From a virus, in IMG/VR virus record IMGVR_UViG_3300021437_000030, positions 1 to 47,358 of that record: a stretch of DNA of 47,358 nt; one strand, given 5' to 3'. Made by a program: the position numbers and the translations under genes. Of the stretch, positions 22,352 through 30,797 are shown in pieces. Under the pieces are notes generated by a model that saw nothing but the letters and a program-made list of their open reading frames with translations, did no database searches and was not told the origin of the DNA. Numbering within the stretch: position 1 is the first letter of the stretch; every line of letters starts with the position of its first letter.

Positions 22352-22777
22352 ATGGGCATTCTGGGTTTGAACTCCGATACGGTCACCCTGATCAACCGCT
22401 GCGATAAGGATCTCTCCGGCATGTGGGATGGTCAGTCCCGCCTCTTCAAGGCCAACAGCAAAACCCACGGCATTCCCCGCGAGGCGGCGGGAATCATTCT
22501 TGGCCAGCATCCCGTGATGGGCAGTGAGGATTTCTACGATCCCACCTCGTTTGATTCGTTGTTTGGTATTGAGGGCGAAACTAACTGTGACCCGCTAGAG
22601 GTGGTGAACGCCCCGCAGCGCGTAGACCTTGGTCCACAGAAGGCACGGCTACACGGGTCGAAACAGGTGATTCAGGTGATCCCCGCACGCGGCGCCAGCG
22701 TGTTTGATGCACGTGCGGACACAGGCGTGGGGCATGTCAGCGTCATGGCGGAGCGCCCTGTCGCACAGCACTCATGA
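22352..22777 (+). CDS. hypothetical head-region protein
   Basis: 141 aa. Contains INRCDKDLSGMWDGQSRLFK and SKTHGIPREAAGIILGQHPV, a soluble mixed fold, then a basic C-terminal half. Its stop overlaps the next start (ATGA). Location directly after the capsid gene suggests a head completion or decoration role; no family recognised. Confidence 0.65.
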   Translation: MGILGLNSDTVTLINRCDKDLSGMWDGQSRLFKANSKTHGIPREAAGIILGQHPVMGSEDFYDPTSFDSLFGIEGETNCDPLEVVNAPQRVDLGPQKARLHGSKQVIQVIPARGASVFDARADTGVGHVSVMAERPVAQHS

Positions 22778-23304
22778 CCAACTGGATTCCCGACATCAAC
22801 CGTTGCAAGTTGTCAGCACCCCCGGAGTGGTGGCTGAAGGGATTAGCGGACTTTGATGCGGATCTTGTGCTCATTCCCTCCCGGCAGGAGATGTTTGTGT
22901 ACCGGGTGGCACGGCGGGCGACAAAAAGTCAGGGAATTGGCACGGCGGTCATTGCGGCGGTGGATCGACAGGCCGATACCGTGATGCTCGCACAGCATCG
23001 GCTCGTTCCAGTGACGACCATCCGAACGATGGGAACTTGGTCTTATAACAACCTCTACCAGCTCACGCACACCTTAGCCGATCGTGACATCTGGCGACAT
23101 GGGGGAGCTAGTAAAGTCGCAGAACGACTGGACATGAACGATCAGCAGGAGCGTATGAAGGTGGATGCCACCATCGCGGCTGATGCCGATTACCGGGCGC
23201 GCGACGCCTGGCGGTCACTCCAAGCCCGAACCGGCCAGCGGGTGTTACATCCTGGCCTGACACCACGTCCCAGCGAGCCAGCCCCATTACGCAATTCCGC
23301 GTAA
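22774..23304 (+). CDS. hypothetical head-region protein
   Basis: 176 aa, coupled to the previous gene. ADFDADLVLIPSRQEMFVYR in the first third and a basic helical C-terminal half (DYRARDAWRSLQARTGQR). Resembles an uncharacterised protein found after capsid genes in other phages. Role unknown. Confidence 0.65.
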   Translation: MTNWIPDINRCKLSAPPEWWLKGLADFDADLVLIPSRQEMFVYRVARRATKSQGIGTAVIAAVDRQADTVMLAQHRLVPVTTIRTMGTWSYNNLYQLTHTLADRDIWRHGGASKVAERLDMNDQQERMKVDATIAADADYRARDAWRSLQARTGQRVLHPGLTPRPSEPAPLRNSA

Positions 23305-23362
23305 GGGGTACGTTACATGGGGTAGCGGGCGATCAAGCGTAGCGTGGTAAGGATAGAGTCTC

Positions 23363-23854
23363 ATGGCATTCTCAGGCGAATCCGCACAACTCACCTGGCA
23401 GCGCGTCAAGATGTTCTTGGCCCTGACCGGGGCGTCTCCCCTCGTCGTTGCCCAGTTCAAGGCGCTCAAGTCGTCCTTGGCGCAACTGGTGGCTGGGGGA
23501 TCTCCCAAACTCCAGTTTGTGTACCTGGACAAGACGACCAACAGCTCAGGCGACGGCAACGCGGATCAGGTGATCTGTGGTGGTGCGTGCCGACTGTATG
23601 GGTTGTACTTGAAGAAGAACACCGGCACCACGGCTGGGTACAACAAGATCAGCAATCATGCCACGGCCGTACAGGCGCAGGGGGAAATTATCCTGGCGAG
23701 TACGGCGGCGTCTGAACAGTGTGTGTACGTCAACCATGTGGGGAAAGACTTCACCACCGGTGCGACGTATGCCTCTGATACGACGTACAACGGCACCACG
23801 CGGAGCCTTCTGGTCGATTCCAGTGATGGCTTTGCCATCATCGCCGCGGAATAA
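23363..23854 (+). CDS. beta-rich structural protein
   Basis: 163 aa, AAGGATAG upstream of the ATG. N-terminal helix (LTWQRVKMFLALTG) then Thr/Ser/Gly-rich beta region (QFVYLDKTTNSSGDGNADQV, TTGATYASDTTYNGTTRSL). The composition suits a virion decoration or tail-associated protein. No family recognised. Confidence 0.6.
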   Translation: MAFSGESAQLTWQRVKMFLALTGASPLVVAQFKALKSSLAQLVAGGSPKLQFVYLDKTTNSSGDGNADQVICGGACRLYGLYLKKNTGTTAGYNKISNHATAVQAQGEIILASTAASEQCVYVNHVGKDFTTGATYASDTTYNGTTRSLLVDSSDGFAIIAAE

Positions 23855-23901
23855 TGCGCAGGGCTGAGTAGGGCCTTCACTTCATCGCACCCCAGGATGG
23901 G

Positions 23902-23935
23902 CTCAGGGCTACTCCCCTGAGTCCCCAGTGGGGTG
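23902..23935 (+). promoter_or_regulatory. two adjacent stem-loops before fibre gene
   Basis: CTCAGGG (23902-23908) pairs with CCCTGAG (23915-23921) around a 6-base loop, immediately followed by a short CCCC-AGT-GGGG hairpin. No T run; possible transcript processing or attenuation. Confidence 0.4.
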
Positions 23936-23946
23936 GAGTACATCAC

Positions 23947-25110
23947 ATGCCTGTCCGTAAAATTCGTCGTGGCGCCGTTGAACCTGTCGTCGGTGGTCCT
24001 GGGTGGAATACCCTCCGAGTGGATGCGACCACCGATACCCTCCGTATCGGGACTGGTGTCTCAGGAACCACAGAGAAGCAGATTGTCGATACCACGTCTA
24101 CACAAACCCTGACGAATAAGACCATTGCCGCACCGACGGCGTTTGTGGATGGAGCGAGTGGAACCGCCATTCAAAACGCTGCCGACGCCACCAAGCAGGT
24201 CAAGTTTGACATTTCCACCCTCACCGCCGGTCAAACCACCACCCTCCAGTTCCCCGACACGAACGGGACACAACTGGTCCTGACCCAGACGGCGACCCAG
24301 ACCGGCATTACCAACAAGACGTTCACGTCTCCGACCATTGCGGCCATTACCGGCGCGTGCTCGGTCGGTGGATCGGTCACCTCGAACGATGCCACCACAC
24401 CGTCCTTCATCCTGCCCACTGGCAAGACCAACACGGGTACCGTGGTGGTGAATGGCAAGACATCGGGCAGTCTGACCGTGACGACGGCAGATGCGACCGC
24501 ACAAGCGGTCACGGTATCGGCTGCGGCTCAGACGGCTGGCGCCTCGACCCTGACCATTCCCGATCAGGCAGGCACGGCACGCAACTTTGTCTTTGACACG
24601 CTGATCCAGACCCTGACCAACAAAACCCTGACCGCTCCACTCTCCACCTTGCCTGCATTTGGTGTGGCAACGGGTGGTGTGGGGTCGGAAACCATTGGCA
24701 CCTTCTTCAAAACCGGCCTGACGGACGCTGCGGCGACCCAAATCGCCGTGGTGACAATACCCAACGCGGTTCATGGGGGTATTGTGGAAATCGAAGCCCT
24801 TGGAGTCCTTGGGGACGGCGATTCTTGTAGTGTGGCAAAGTATCAGGCTGCCTTTAGTCGAATCACCGGAGCCAATGCACTCAAGGTGCTCTCCGCGGCT
24901 GTCACCGAAGCGCATACGACAGGCGCAACGGCCAATGCCACGACCACCATCACGCTAGGAACCGTTACCGGTGCCGTTGGAGCATCAAATACCTTCGCCA
25001 TCAATATCACGGTGACCCGATCCGCAGGCGCGTCCACCAACCATGTTGGGGTCGTCTCCTGCAAATTGCTGAACGCCTTCGCGTCCGGCTTGTCGATCGC
25101 ACAAGGCTAA
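23947..25110 (+). CDS. tail fibre / appendage protein with TLTNKT repeats
   Basis: 387 aa. Basic start (MPVRKIRRGAVEP), then repeated TQTLTNKTI/TGITNKTFTSPTI/IQTLTNKTL blocks, each followed by a beta strand set. These are the hallmark of phage fibre shaft repeats that stack as a trimeric beta-helix. The C-terminal ~120 residues form a separate beta-rich domain (ALGVLGDGDSCSVAKYQAAF). Probably part of the host-contact apparatus. No chaperone or peptidase motif is seen. Confidence 0.7.
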   Translation: MPVRKIRRGAVEPVVGGPGWNTLRVDATTDTLRIGTGVSGTTEKQIVDTTSTQTLTNKTIAAPTAFVDGASGTAIQNAADATKQVKFDISTLTAGQTTTLQFPDTNGTQLVLTQTATQTGITNKTFTSPTIAAITGACSVGGSVTSNDATTPSFILPTGKTNTGTVVVNGKTSGSLTVTTADATAQAVTVSAAAQTAGASTLTIPDQAGTARNFVFDTLIQTLTNKTLTAPLSTLPAFGVATGGVGSETIGTFFKTGLTDAAATQIAVVTIPNAVHGGIVEIEALGVLGDGDSCSVAKYQAAFSRITGANALKVLSAAVTEAHTTGATANATTTITLGTVTGAVGASNTFAINITVTRSAGASTNHVGVVSCKLLNAFASGLSIAQG

Positions 25111-25120
25111 TAGGTGAGGC

Positions 25121-25501
25121 ATGTCTGACGGATATCGTCGCCAACGCGTCATCTACCAGGATGTCAGTGGGTCGCTGGTGGTCACAACGGCCACCACGAC
25201 CTCGATCTTGGTCGCTCTGAAGGCGAATTACACCACGTACGTCCAGCGCATCGACATTCAGGTCACCACCGGGTCGGCCACGACCTGGAGTGTCCGAGAT
25301 GACAACAGTACTGTTGTGGACTTGACAGGCACCCTCGATGTGTCCACAGCCCCGACGCATTTCCAGATCGATCTTGGCCCCATCGGTGTGCCCATCACCC
25401 AAGCAAAGAATCTCAAGCTGGTGATTGGGGCTGCAGGAGCGGCTGGGACGGTCTCATGGGACGGGTACCAGAAACTCACAGGCGTTGCAGGAGACCACTA
25501 A
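25121..25501 (+). CDS. beta-rich structural protein
   Basis: 126 aa, AGGTGAGGC before the ATG. Thr/Val-rich beta sandwich-like sequence (VVTTATTTSILVALKANYTT, QVTTGSATTWSVRDDN). Resembles the later protein at 26934 in composition. Possible virion surface protein. Confidence 0.6.
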   Translation: MSDGYRRQRVIYQDVSGSLVVTTATTTSILVALKANYTTYVQRIDIQVTTGSATTWSVRDDNSTVVDLTGTLDVSTAPTHFQIDLGPIGVPITQAKNLKLVIGAAGAAGTVSWDGYQKLTGVAGDH

Positions 25502-25666
25502 ATGCGCCCATTCTGGTGGTTTGCGGTTGGTGTGGTGATTGGACGGCTGTTGCTCGTTCCTATCCTCGCTGACAATTTCCTGGCCAACGGACGGGACAGT
25601 GTGTCGGGCCTGCCCGTCCCCATCCAAACAGATGGTGCTAATGCACTGAAAGTGACGGGTCAATGA
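25502..25666 (+). CDS. 54-aa membrane-anchored peptide
   Basis: ATG 25502 follows the previous stop directly, and the stop overlaps the next start (ATGA). MRPFWWFAVGVVIGRLLLVP is an N-terminal membrane segment or uncleaved signal; the rest (DSVSGLPVPIQTDGANALKV) is polar and resembles the spacer seen in many phage fibre-associated proteins. Confidence 0.55.
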   Translation: MRPFWWFAVGVVIGRLLLVPILADNFLANGRDSVSGLPVPIQTDGANALKVTGQ

Positions 25667-26664
25667 TCAAACTCCTGCAATCGGGAGGAGCCGTGCTCGC
25701 AGGTATACTGTGCGCACTGCTCCTCTCCATTCCCGTCTCTGGCCAGAATCCCTCCCTCCTGTTTGGTCAATCCAGTGGGGTAGCTCAGGTCGTCAAATCG
25801 ACCAGCAACGCCCTCTGGGTCTCGCTGCAAGCTGTCGCTAACGTGTTTACCGTGACACGCAATGCGTTAGGCACCACATCTACGGATGGTGTGGTGGTGC
25901 AAAACACCACAGCGGCGACTGGCGGCGTTCCTGTACAAATTTCTCCGAGAGTCAAACTGTGTGGAACGGCAGACAATACCTCAGCGGGGGATGTGAGTGA
26001 AACTGACTGTTTTATTGTGGAAACCTTGCCGGCAACCGTCGCAGGTGCAACCACCGCGCAGTTCAACGTCAGTTCGTCGATCGCGGGCGGCGCGTACGCA
26101 AACAAAATGTCGCTGACGAGCGGCGGGAAGGTGACGTTTGCCGGTTCCGTGACATCGCCTAGTATTGCTTTAGGAGGAGCAGGACAAACGAATGGGGACG
26201 TGCGGTTATCGTTAAATGGAGCGATTACATCTGACAATGGTTCTGGTGGAACCGCTTCTTTACTATATCTTAAGTCTGGTACTAATGTGATTACAATCGG
26301 TGATAGCGGAAATGCTATGAATTTAATCACATCAATGTCTTTGAATGGAACGCCCGCTATTTCGAGTACTGCGCCGACAATTTCATCGGGATTCAATACC
26401 ACACCAACGATTACAAATGGTACAGCTTTTTCTTTTGCCATCAACACTGGAGCAACTCCTGCGACCAATACTGGAGTCATCGGTTTACCGACTGCAACTA
26501 ATGGCTGGAGCTGCGCTGGACAAGATTTATCTGATGGTGGTTATGTGAATCAGGTAGCATCAACTGTAAGTAGCGCATCATTTAAGTACTACTCTCGAAC
26601 ACTTGGTACTGCTATCAATTGGCCAGCTTCGGCAACCATTGTGTTTCTTTGTGGCGGTCGATAA
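25663..26664 (+). CDS. fibre-like protein with signal-type N terminus and AT-rich C-terminal domain
   Basis: 333 aa. The N terminus (LAGILCALLLSIPVSGQ) reads as a signal peptide with a plausible cleavage after VSG, unusual for a virion protein. The middle has fibre-type beta repeats (NALGTTSTDGVVVQNTTAAT, VQISPRVKLCGTA). The C terminus has TNTGVIGLPTATNGWSC, a motif I recall from phage host-contact tips. From about 26200 the GC content falls sharply (roughly 38% in 26221-26340), suggesting a swapped-in receptor-binding domain. Confidence 0.65.
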   Translation: MIKLLQSGGAVLAGILCALLLSIPVSGQNPSLLFGQSSGVAQVVKSTSNALWVSLQAVANVFTVTRNALGTTSTDGVVVQNTTAATGGVPVQISPRVKLCGTADNTSAGDVSETDCFIVETLPATVAGATTAQFNVSSSIAGGAYANKMSLTSGGKVTFAGSVTSPSIALGGAGQTNGDVRLSLNGAITSDNGSGGTASLLYLKSGTNVITIGDSGNAMNLITSMSLNGTPAISSTAPTISSGFNTTPTITNGTAFSFAINTGATPATNTGVIGLPTATNGWSCAGQDLSDGGYVNQVASTVSSASFKYYSRTLGTAINWPASATIVFLCGGR

Positions 26665-26702
26665 TAAAGTATCTTTTCGTGATAGATGCTGGAACCTGAC
26701 GC

Positions 26703-26918
26703 GTGCGTTCTCTCCTTGATCTCATCCATGATGCGAACAGCGGAAGCGACACCATTTACTTTCCGCTCACTAGCCTGGAGCATCTCAGAAATGGAGACTG
26801 GCCCCCGGGGCCTGTAGGCCCTCAAGGACCGCCCGGTGCGGGCATGATTTGGTTGGGGGCATGGAATGGGGCGGCCACGCGCATTCCCACCGGCAACACC
26901 GGCACCTTTGCCGCATAA
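26703..26918 (+). CDS. short collagen-like protein
   Basis: 71 aa from GTG 26703. Helical N terminus (RSLLDLIHDANSGSD) then GPVGPQGPPGAG, a short Gly-X-Y run, then IWLGAWNGAATRIPTG. The layout matches small fibre or linker proteins. The start is not well supported; earlier in-frame starts are absent. Confidence 0.55.
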   Translation: MRSLLDLIHDANSGSDTIYFPLTSLEHLRNGDWPPGPVGPQGPPGAGMIWLGAWNGAATRIPTGNTGTFAA

Positions 26919-26933
26919 AAGGACTTCACTGGC

Positions 26934-27302
26934 ATGGCCAGCAACAAACTCTCTCGCTTCGGCCCGGTCGCCCTCAGCAACACGCTGACGACCAACATTC
27001 TCAACCCCGCGGCCGCAGGATCAGGCACCGGGTACACCCCCACAGCCTCCTATATCATCTTGCGGCATGTCCGCATCGTCAACAAGACCGGAGGCGCGGT
27101 GACCTTTAGTCTGTACATCGGGGCGACAGGCGCCAACGCCGCCGGTACGGAGTTTATCGGCACGGCATTGTCCGTTGCTGCGAATTCCGCCTACGATTGG
27201 TATGGAGCGGTTCGACTGGATGCGGCCGACTTTTTGGTTGGCGGCGCCAGTGCGGCAACCTCTCTGACCTTCACGGCAGAAGGCGAAATCGGCTTGTCGT
27301 AA
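26934..27302 (+). CDS. beta-rich virion protein
   Basis: 122 aa, AAAGGA ten bases upstream. SRFGPVALSNTLTTNILNPA and ILRHVRIVNKTGGAVTFSLY, ending in beta strands (TSLTFTAEGEIGLS). Matches a small structural protein type frequent in phages near adaptor genes. Stop overlaps next start (TAATG). Confidence 0.65.
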   Translation: MASNKLSRFGPVALSNTLTTNILNPAAAGSGTGYTPTASYIILRHVRIVNKTGGAVTFSLYIGATGANAAGTEFIGTALSVAANSAYDWYGAVRLDAADFLVGGASAATSLTFTAEGEIGLS

Positions 27303-28018
27303 TGGCCACCACGTTTGCTGCTCTGACGACCAAGATTCGATTCCACCTCATCGAAGCGTCGGCCGTATACTGGACCGATGCGGAGATTGCGGGGTGGTTG
27401 TCGGACGGGTGTCAGGATTTGTGGCGGGCGATCAATGATCTCCATCAGGAACATTTCTGTACCATTGACATCACCAACGTCACGTACGAGATCGGGGCGA
27501 CATCGCTCGCTGGTGTGCCGGCCGATGTGTACCGCGTCCATCTGATCGAGCCCCGGGACACCACGATCAACGCGGCCACCCGTAACATCCTCTTTCAGCC
27601 GCGCGACTACAATGACGCGAACTTCATTTACGCGCGCAGCCTTGACAACCAGGATCCCACACAAGCCCAGATTTTCTATTACTCCATTATCAATGCAGGA
27701 CCGCCTGTTGGCACACCGACGGTCGTGGTCGCTCCTAAATCCACGGCCCAGATCCTCTTGCGGGTGATGTACGTTCCCGTCCTCGCTGCGCTGGACTCCT
27801 CCAGTACCAATCCCATTCCAGGCCAGTCAGACAATGCGCTCGTGGCGTGGGGTGTGGCCTATGCGCGTGCCAAGGAACGAGAGGATCGCAGTCCTGACCC
27901 TAACTGGCTCGCCGTGTACGCCACTGAAAAGCAGAACATTCTCACTTCCCTGACGCCCCGGCAGGATCAGGAACCTGATATTGTCCCGGGGGTGTTTGAA
28001 CCGTACCAGTTATTCTAA
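27302..28018 (+). CDS. head-tail adaptor, gp6-like
   Basis: 238 aa from ATG 27302. N-terminal helices with TKIRFHLIEASAVYWTDAEI then AGWLSDGCQDLWRAI, the signature layout of gp6-like phage adaptor proteins that join portal and tail. A beta region (ILLRVMYVPVLAALDSSS) and a C-terminal helix set (DNALVAWGVAYARAKERED) follow. Position downstream of the capsid and fibre genes is compatible. Confidence 0.7.
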   Translation: MATTFAALTTKIRFHLIEASAVYWTDAEIAGWLSDGCQDLWRAINDLHQEHFCTIDITNVTYEIGATSLAGVPADVYRVHLIEPRDTTINAATRNILFQPRDYNDANFIYARSLDNQDPTQAQIFYYSIINAGPPVGTPTVVVAPKSTAQILLRVMYVPVLAALDSSSTNPIPGQSDNALVAWGVAYARAKEREDRSPDPNWLAVYATEKQNILTSLTPRQDQEPDIVPGVFEPYQLF

Positions 28019-28026
28019 GGATCATC

Positions 28027-28353
28027 ATGGCCCATTCATGGGGACAACCCCACGGACAACTCACATCAGCCGCAGCCGACACGCCCCCAGCGCCCTTCCG
28101 CGCCAAGATTGCCCGCGAGAAAAAGGCGGGAGAGACCAAGCACGCGCCGGCCGGGCCTTCCAGCCATCCTATGCACAGTGAAGGTCGCCGGGCGGCGGGC
28201 AAGGACCAGCGGGGGCGGGCCAAGGAAGCGGCAAGCATCACCGGCCTGAAGCGGGCGTTTTCGTCCATGTCTGCGGGTGGTAAGGGTGCCGCAGGAGCCA
28301 ACTTCGGTCCAACGACCGGGATGGGGCCGGAATCCAGCGGATTTGGTGGATAG
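28027..28353 (+). CDS. basic low-complexity hypothetical protein
   Basis: 108 aa, rich in Ala, Gly, Lys and Arg (FRAKIAREKKAGETKHAPAG, GRRAAGKDQRGRAKEAAS), probably disordered. Could bind DNA or be a minor virion component. No family recognised. Confidence 0.6.
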   Translation: MAHSWGQPHGQLTSAAADTPPAPFRAKIAREKKAGETKHAPAGPSSHPMHSEGRRAAGKDQRGRAKEAASITGLKRAFSSMSAGGKGAAGANFGPTTGMGPESSGFGG

Positions 28354-28356
28354 CCC

Positions 28357-28902
28357 ATGCTATTCTTGTGGCGGTTCTTCAGCCATCTGTGGCTCGCGGG
28401 GTCGCTCCTTGCGCCGGTCCAACGTCTCACCTTTGATGGGACAGACCAGGTGTGTACGGCGTTCGCCATTGAGGCCACGACCTGGGTCACGGCCCACCAT
28501 TGTCTGACCACGGGAACCACGATGCGCATCCACGACCAAGCCGTGGACATTCTGGGGGAATTTCCCGACGCTGATATTCTGGTGTTGGAAGGCCCCAATA
28601 CGCAGTTCTACCCCCTTGCGGCGGTGGATGTGCAGATTTCCGGTGCGGTGACGGTGATTGGGTACCCGTATGGAGTGGGACCAGTCACCACGCATGGCAT
28701 GAAGGCGGCAAAGCCGTTGGAGACTCCTCTGGGTCTGCGGACGCTGTACGCTGTCTCGGTCAGTCCTGGCAGTTCTGGCAGCCCCATTCTCAATGCACGC
28801 GGTGAGGTGGTGGGCATTGTGGAGGGTGTCACCCCAAACAATGCCCTGACGGTGGGCATTCCCTACGATGTCACCGTGATGACGCTTCAACCCTTCCAGT
28901 AA
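28357..28902 (+). CDS. trypsin-like serine protease
   Basis: 181 aa. N-terminal hydrophobic segment (residues 1-20, signal or anchor), then a chymotrypsin-fold core: CTAFAIEATTWVTAHHC (Cys33 and Cys49 placed like the disulfide around the catalytic His48), DADILVL (Asp73) and SPGSSGSPIL (Ser140). All three catalytic residues are present. Length suits a compact S1/HtrA-like peptidase. It lies in the structural operon, so it may mature virion proteins or act outside the cell; the substrate is unknown. Confidence 0.8.
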   Translation: MLFLWRFFSHLWLAGSLLAPVQRLTFDGTDQVCTAFAIEATTWVTAHHCLTTGTTMRIHDQAVDILGEFPDADILVLEGPNTQFYPLAAVDVQISGAVTVIGYPYGVGPVTTHGMKAAKPLETPLGLRTLYAVSVSPGSSGSPILNARGEVVGIVEGVTPNNALTVGIPYDVTVMTLQPFQ

Positions 28903-28905
28903 CCC

Positions 28906-29514
28906 ATGCTCATCTACGTGCGGCACGGCGATACGGCCTTCAATGCTGGGGGTACTGAGGAACGGTTGCGGGGATGGTTACCCGTTCCCCTCACCCCCAA
29001 GGGCGAACAGTCCGCTAACCGTGCTGGACAGCGGCTACGGGGACTGGAACCGAACACGTTTGCCACCTCTGACCTCCATCGGGCCGCACAGTCCGCACAC
29101 ATCATCGGCCAACAGATCGGCCAACCGCCTGATCCTGATCCCGCCCTTCGAGACTGGAACACCGGAGACTTGGCTGGCCGGAAGTTTGAAGATGTCAAGG
29201 AGACGATTTTCCACTTGATCGACCATCCGGACAAGTCTGCTCCCGGCGGAGAATCCATCAACGAGTATCTGACCCGGTTCATCCCTGCCATGCGGACCAA
29301 GGTGGAAGATCCAGGAGTCCACCTCGTGGTCGGCCACGCGCGTGGGGGAATGGTGCTCCAGGGCATCGCATCTCCAGAAGGAGGAGTGGGCCAGGATCTG
29401 GACAAGCAGTTCCTGAAGACCCGCCCCAACTTCAGTCCGGGGGACATGCTGACCTTCCAGCCGACGTGGAAGATGAAGGTATTGAATGGCCACCAGGATC
29501 AGGAGCAGACCTGA
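28906..29514 (+). CDS. histidine phosphatase family protein
   Basis: 202 aa. VRHGDT (residues 5-10) is the catalytic RHG motif, and HLVVGHARGG near 140-150 supplies the second His. TSDLHRAAQSAHIIG matches the conserved S-x-L-x-R-A-x-Q-T-A block. The family includes phosphoglycerate mutase-like phosphatases acting on small molecules or proteins. The stop overlaps the next start (TGATG). A role in a virion operon is unexplained. Confidence 0.8.
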   Translation: MLIYVRHGDTAFNAGGTEERLRGWLPVPLTPKGEQSANRAGQRLRGLEPNTFATSDLHRAAQSAHIIGQQIGQPPDPDPALRDWNTGDLAGRKFEDVKETIFHLIDHPDKSAPGGESINEYLTRFIPAMRTKVEDPGVHLVVGHARGGMVLQGIASPEGGVGQDLDKQFLKTRPNFSPGDMLTFQPTWKMKVLNGHQDQEQT

Positions 29515-30797
29515 TGGGGGGCCAACTCAACGTGTACAATCTAGGGTCCAAGGGCGTCAATGTGGACACGTCCCCCCTGCACCTGGAGGACGGGGAGCTG
29601 ACGCTGGCTCAGAATGTTATTCAGGATCCGATTGGGGGAAAGGGAGGGATTGTCAACCGGCCTGGACTTGCGGCGTTTAGTGGGAGCGCCGCCGCAGGGA
29701 CGCTCGTAGGCGGGATTGGCGTACCGCTCTCGCAAGTGACGGCACATACGACATACATTGGGCGTCAGAACGCCGTTGGATGGTGGAAGTCCACCTCGGC
29801 GTTCACTACGACCGCGACACTCGTGTCGCTGCCAGCCCGAGCAGCGGATACCACCGACTTCACCAGCGATACCTATGAGGGCATTGCGGGTTGCTTTCTG
29901 AATGGGCAGTTCTACTACCCAGCCACTGGCTACTTGATCGGTACCGCCAATCCCTCCATTCGTGCCTTTGACGGCACGACTGACGTTGAAGTCGCACGGG
30001 TGGCTCCCCCGCCTGCCAATGGGTACACGATCTCCAATTATGGGATTGTCTCCATGATTGCAGCCAATGGGGTTGTGTACTTCATCACTCGGGATGGCGC
30101 CATTGCGACCCGTACTGGACGGGTGATGCAGCTCACACCAGCGACTGGTGTCGTCACCCAGCTTGGCTCCGACTTCACCGTGGCGAGTGGCCATACCCCT
30201 CAGTGTCTGTGTTGGCACGCAGGGCGTCTGTGGATGGGTACCTATGTTATCGGTGCGGCTGCCGCTGCCCATGTCTCGTACTTCCGTCCCGGTGTAGATA
30301 CCGATTGGACGACGGAACACAATACCACCACCTGCCGCGCTGTCAGCGCCTTGACATCCTTCAACGGTGAATTGTACGTCGGCCTCACACAGGCTGGAGG
30401 AACGGCGGCGACCATTGAACGGCGCAGCTCTCTTGGCGCATGGACGGCTGCGGTCGATACTGGAGCCACGACCAATGAGGGAAATACCTACTCTGCTGGT
30501 GTGGTCATTGGATCGGCCATCTACCACGCCTATGTCGATGCTCTCGTACCCTCTATGGTCATCCGCAAGTACGACGGATCGTCATGGACCACGGCATTTA
30601 CGGCGGCAGGGACCAACCGCAATCGTGTGGCTGTTCTCTCCACATGGAACAATATCACGTACGCGGCTGGCGGGACAGGGGGCAACCCCATCCTGCTGAG
30701 CACCCCTGATGGGACGACCTGGACTGATCGCAGCAGCAGCCTCGTGAATGCCGGAGCGGCATACGTGGTCCCGGCGATATTTGAGATTGGATCCTGA
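29514..30797 (+). CDS. putative tail / stabilisation protein
   Basis: 427 aa from ATG 29514. GSKGVNVDTSPLHLEDGELT then AQNVIQDPIGGKGGIVNRPG is a recurrent opening of podoviral tail-hub or head-completion proteins. The rest is a long beta-rich repeat region (many Thr/Gly; VARVAPPPANGYTISNYG, CWHAGRLWMGTYVIG) that could be a beta-propeller. Coupled to the next, similarly built protein. Confidence 0.65.
   Translation: MGGQLNVYNLGSKGVNVDTSPLHLEDGELTLAQNVIQDPIGGKGGIVNRPGLAAFSGSAAAGTLVGGIGVPLSQVTAHTTYIGRQNAVGWWKSTSAFTTTATLVSLPARAADTTDFTSDTYEGIAGCFLNGQFYYPATGYLIGTANPSIRAFDGTTDVEVARVAPPPANGYTISNYGIVSMIAANGVVYFITRDGAIATRTGRVMQLTPATGVVTQLGSDFTVASGHTPQCLCWHAGRLWMGTYVIGAAAAAHVSYFRPGVDTDWTTEHNTTTCRAVSALTSFNGELYVGLTQAGGTAATIERRSSLGAWTAAVDTGATTNEGNTYSAGVVIGSAIYHAYVDALVPSMVIRKYDGSSWTTAFTAAGTNRNRVAVLSTWNNITYAAGGTGGNPILLSTPDGTTWTDRSSSLVNAGAAYVVPAIFEIGS

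Noticed and set aside
21650-22510. 286-codon leftward frame over the capsid gene
   Set aside because: The capsid protein is clear on the other strand; the frame arises from codon bias.
24061-24915. 284-codon leftward frame over the fibre gene
   Set aside because: Complement of the repetitive Thr/Asn fibre repeats; Gly/Arg-rich and without support.
29541-30527. 328-codon leftward frame over the tail gene
   Set aside because: Gly/Arg/Ser-rich complement of Thr/Ala codons, no initiation signal.
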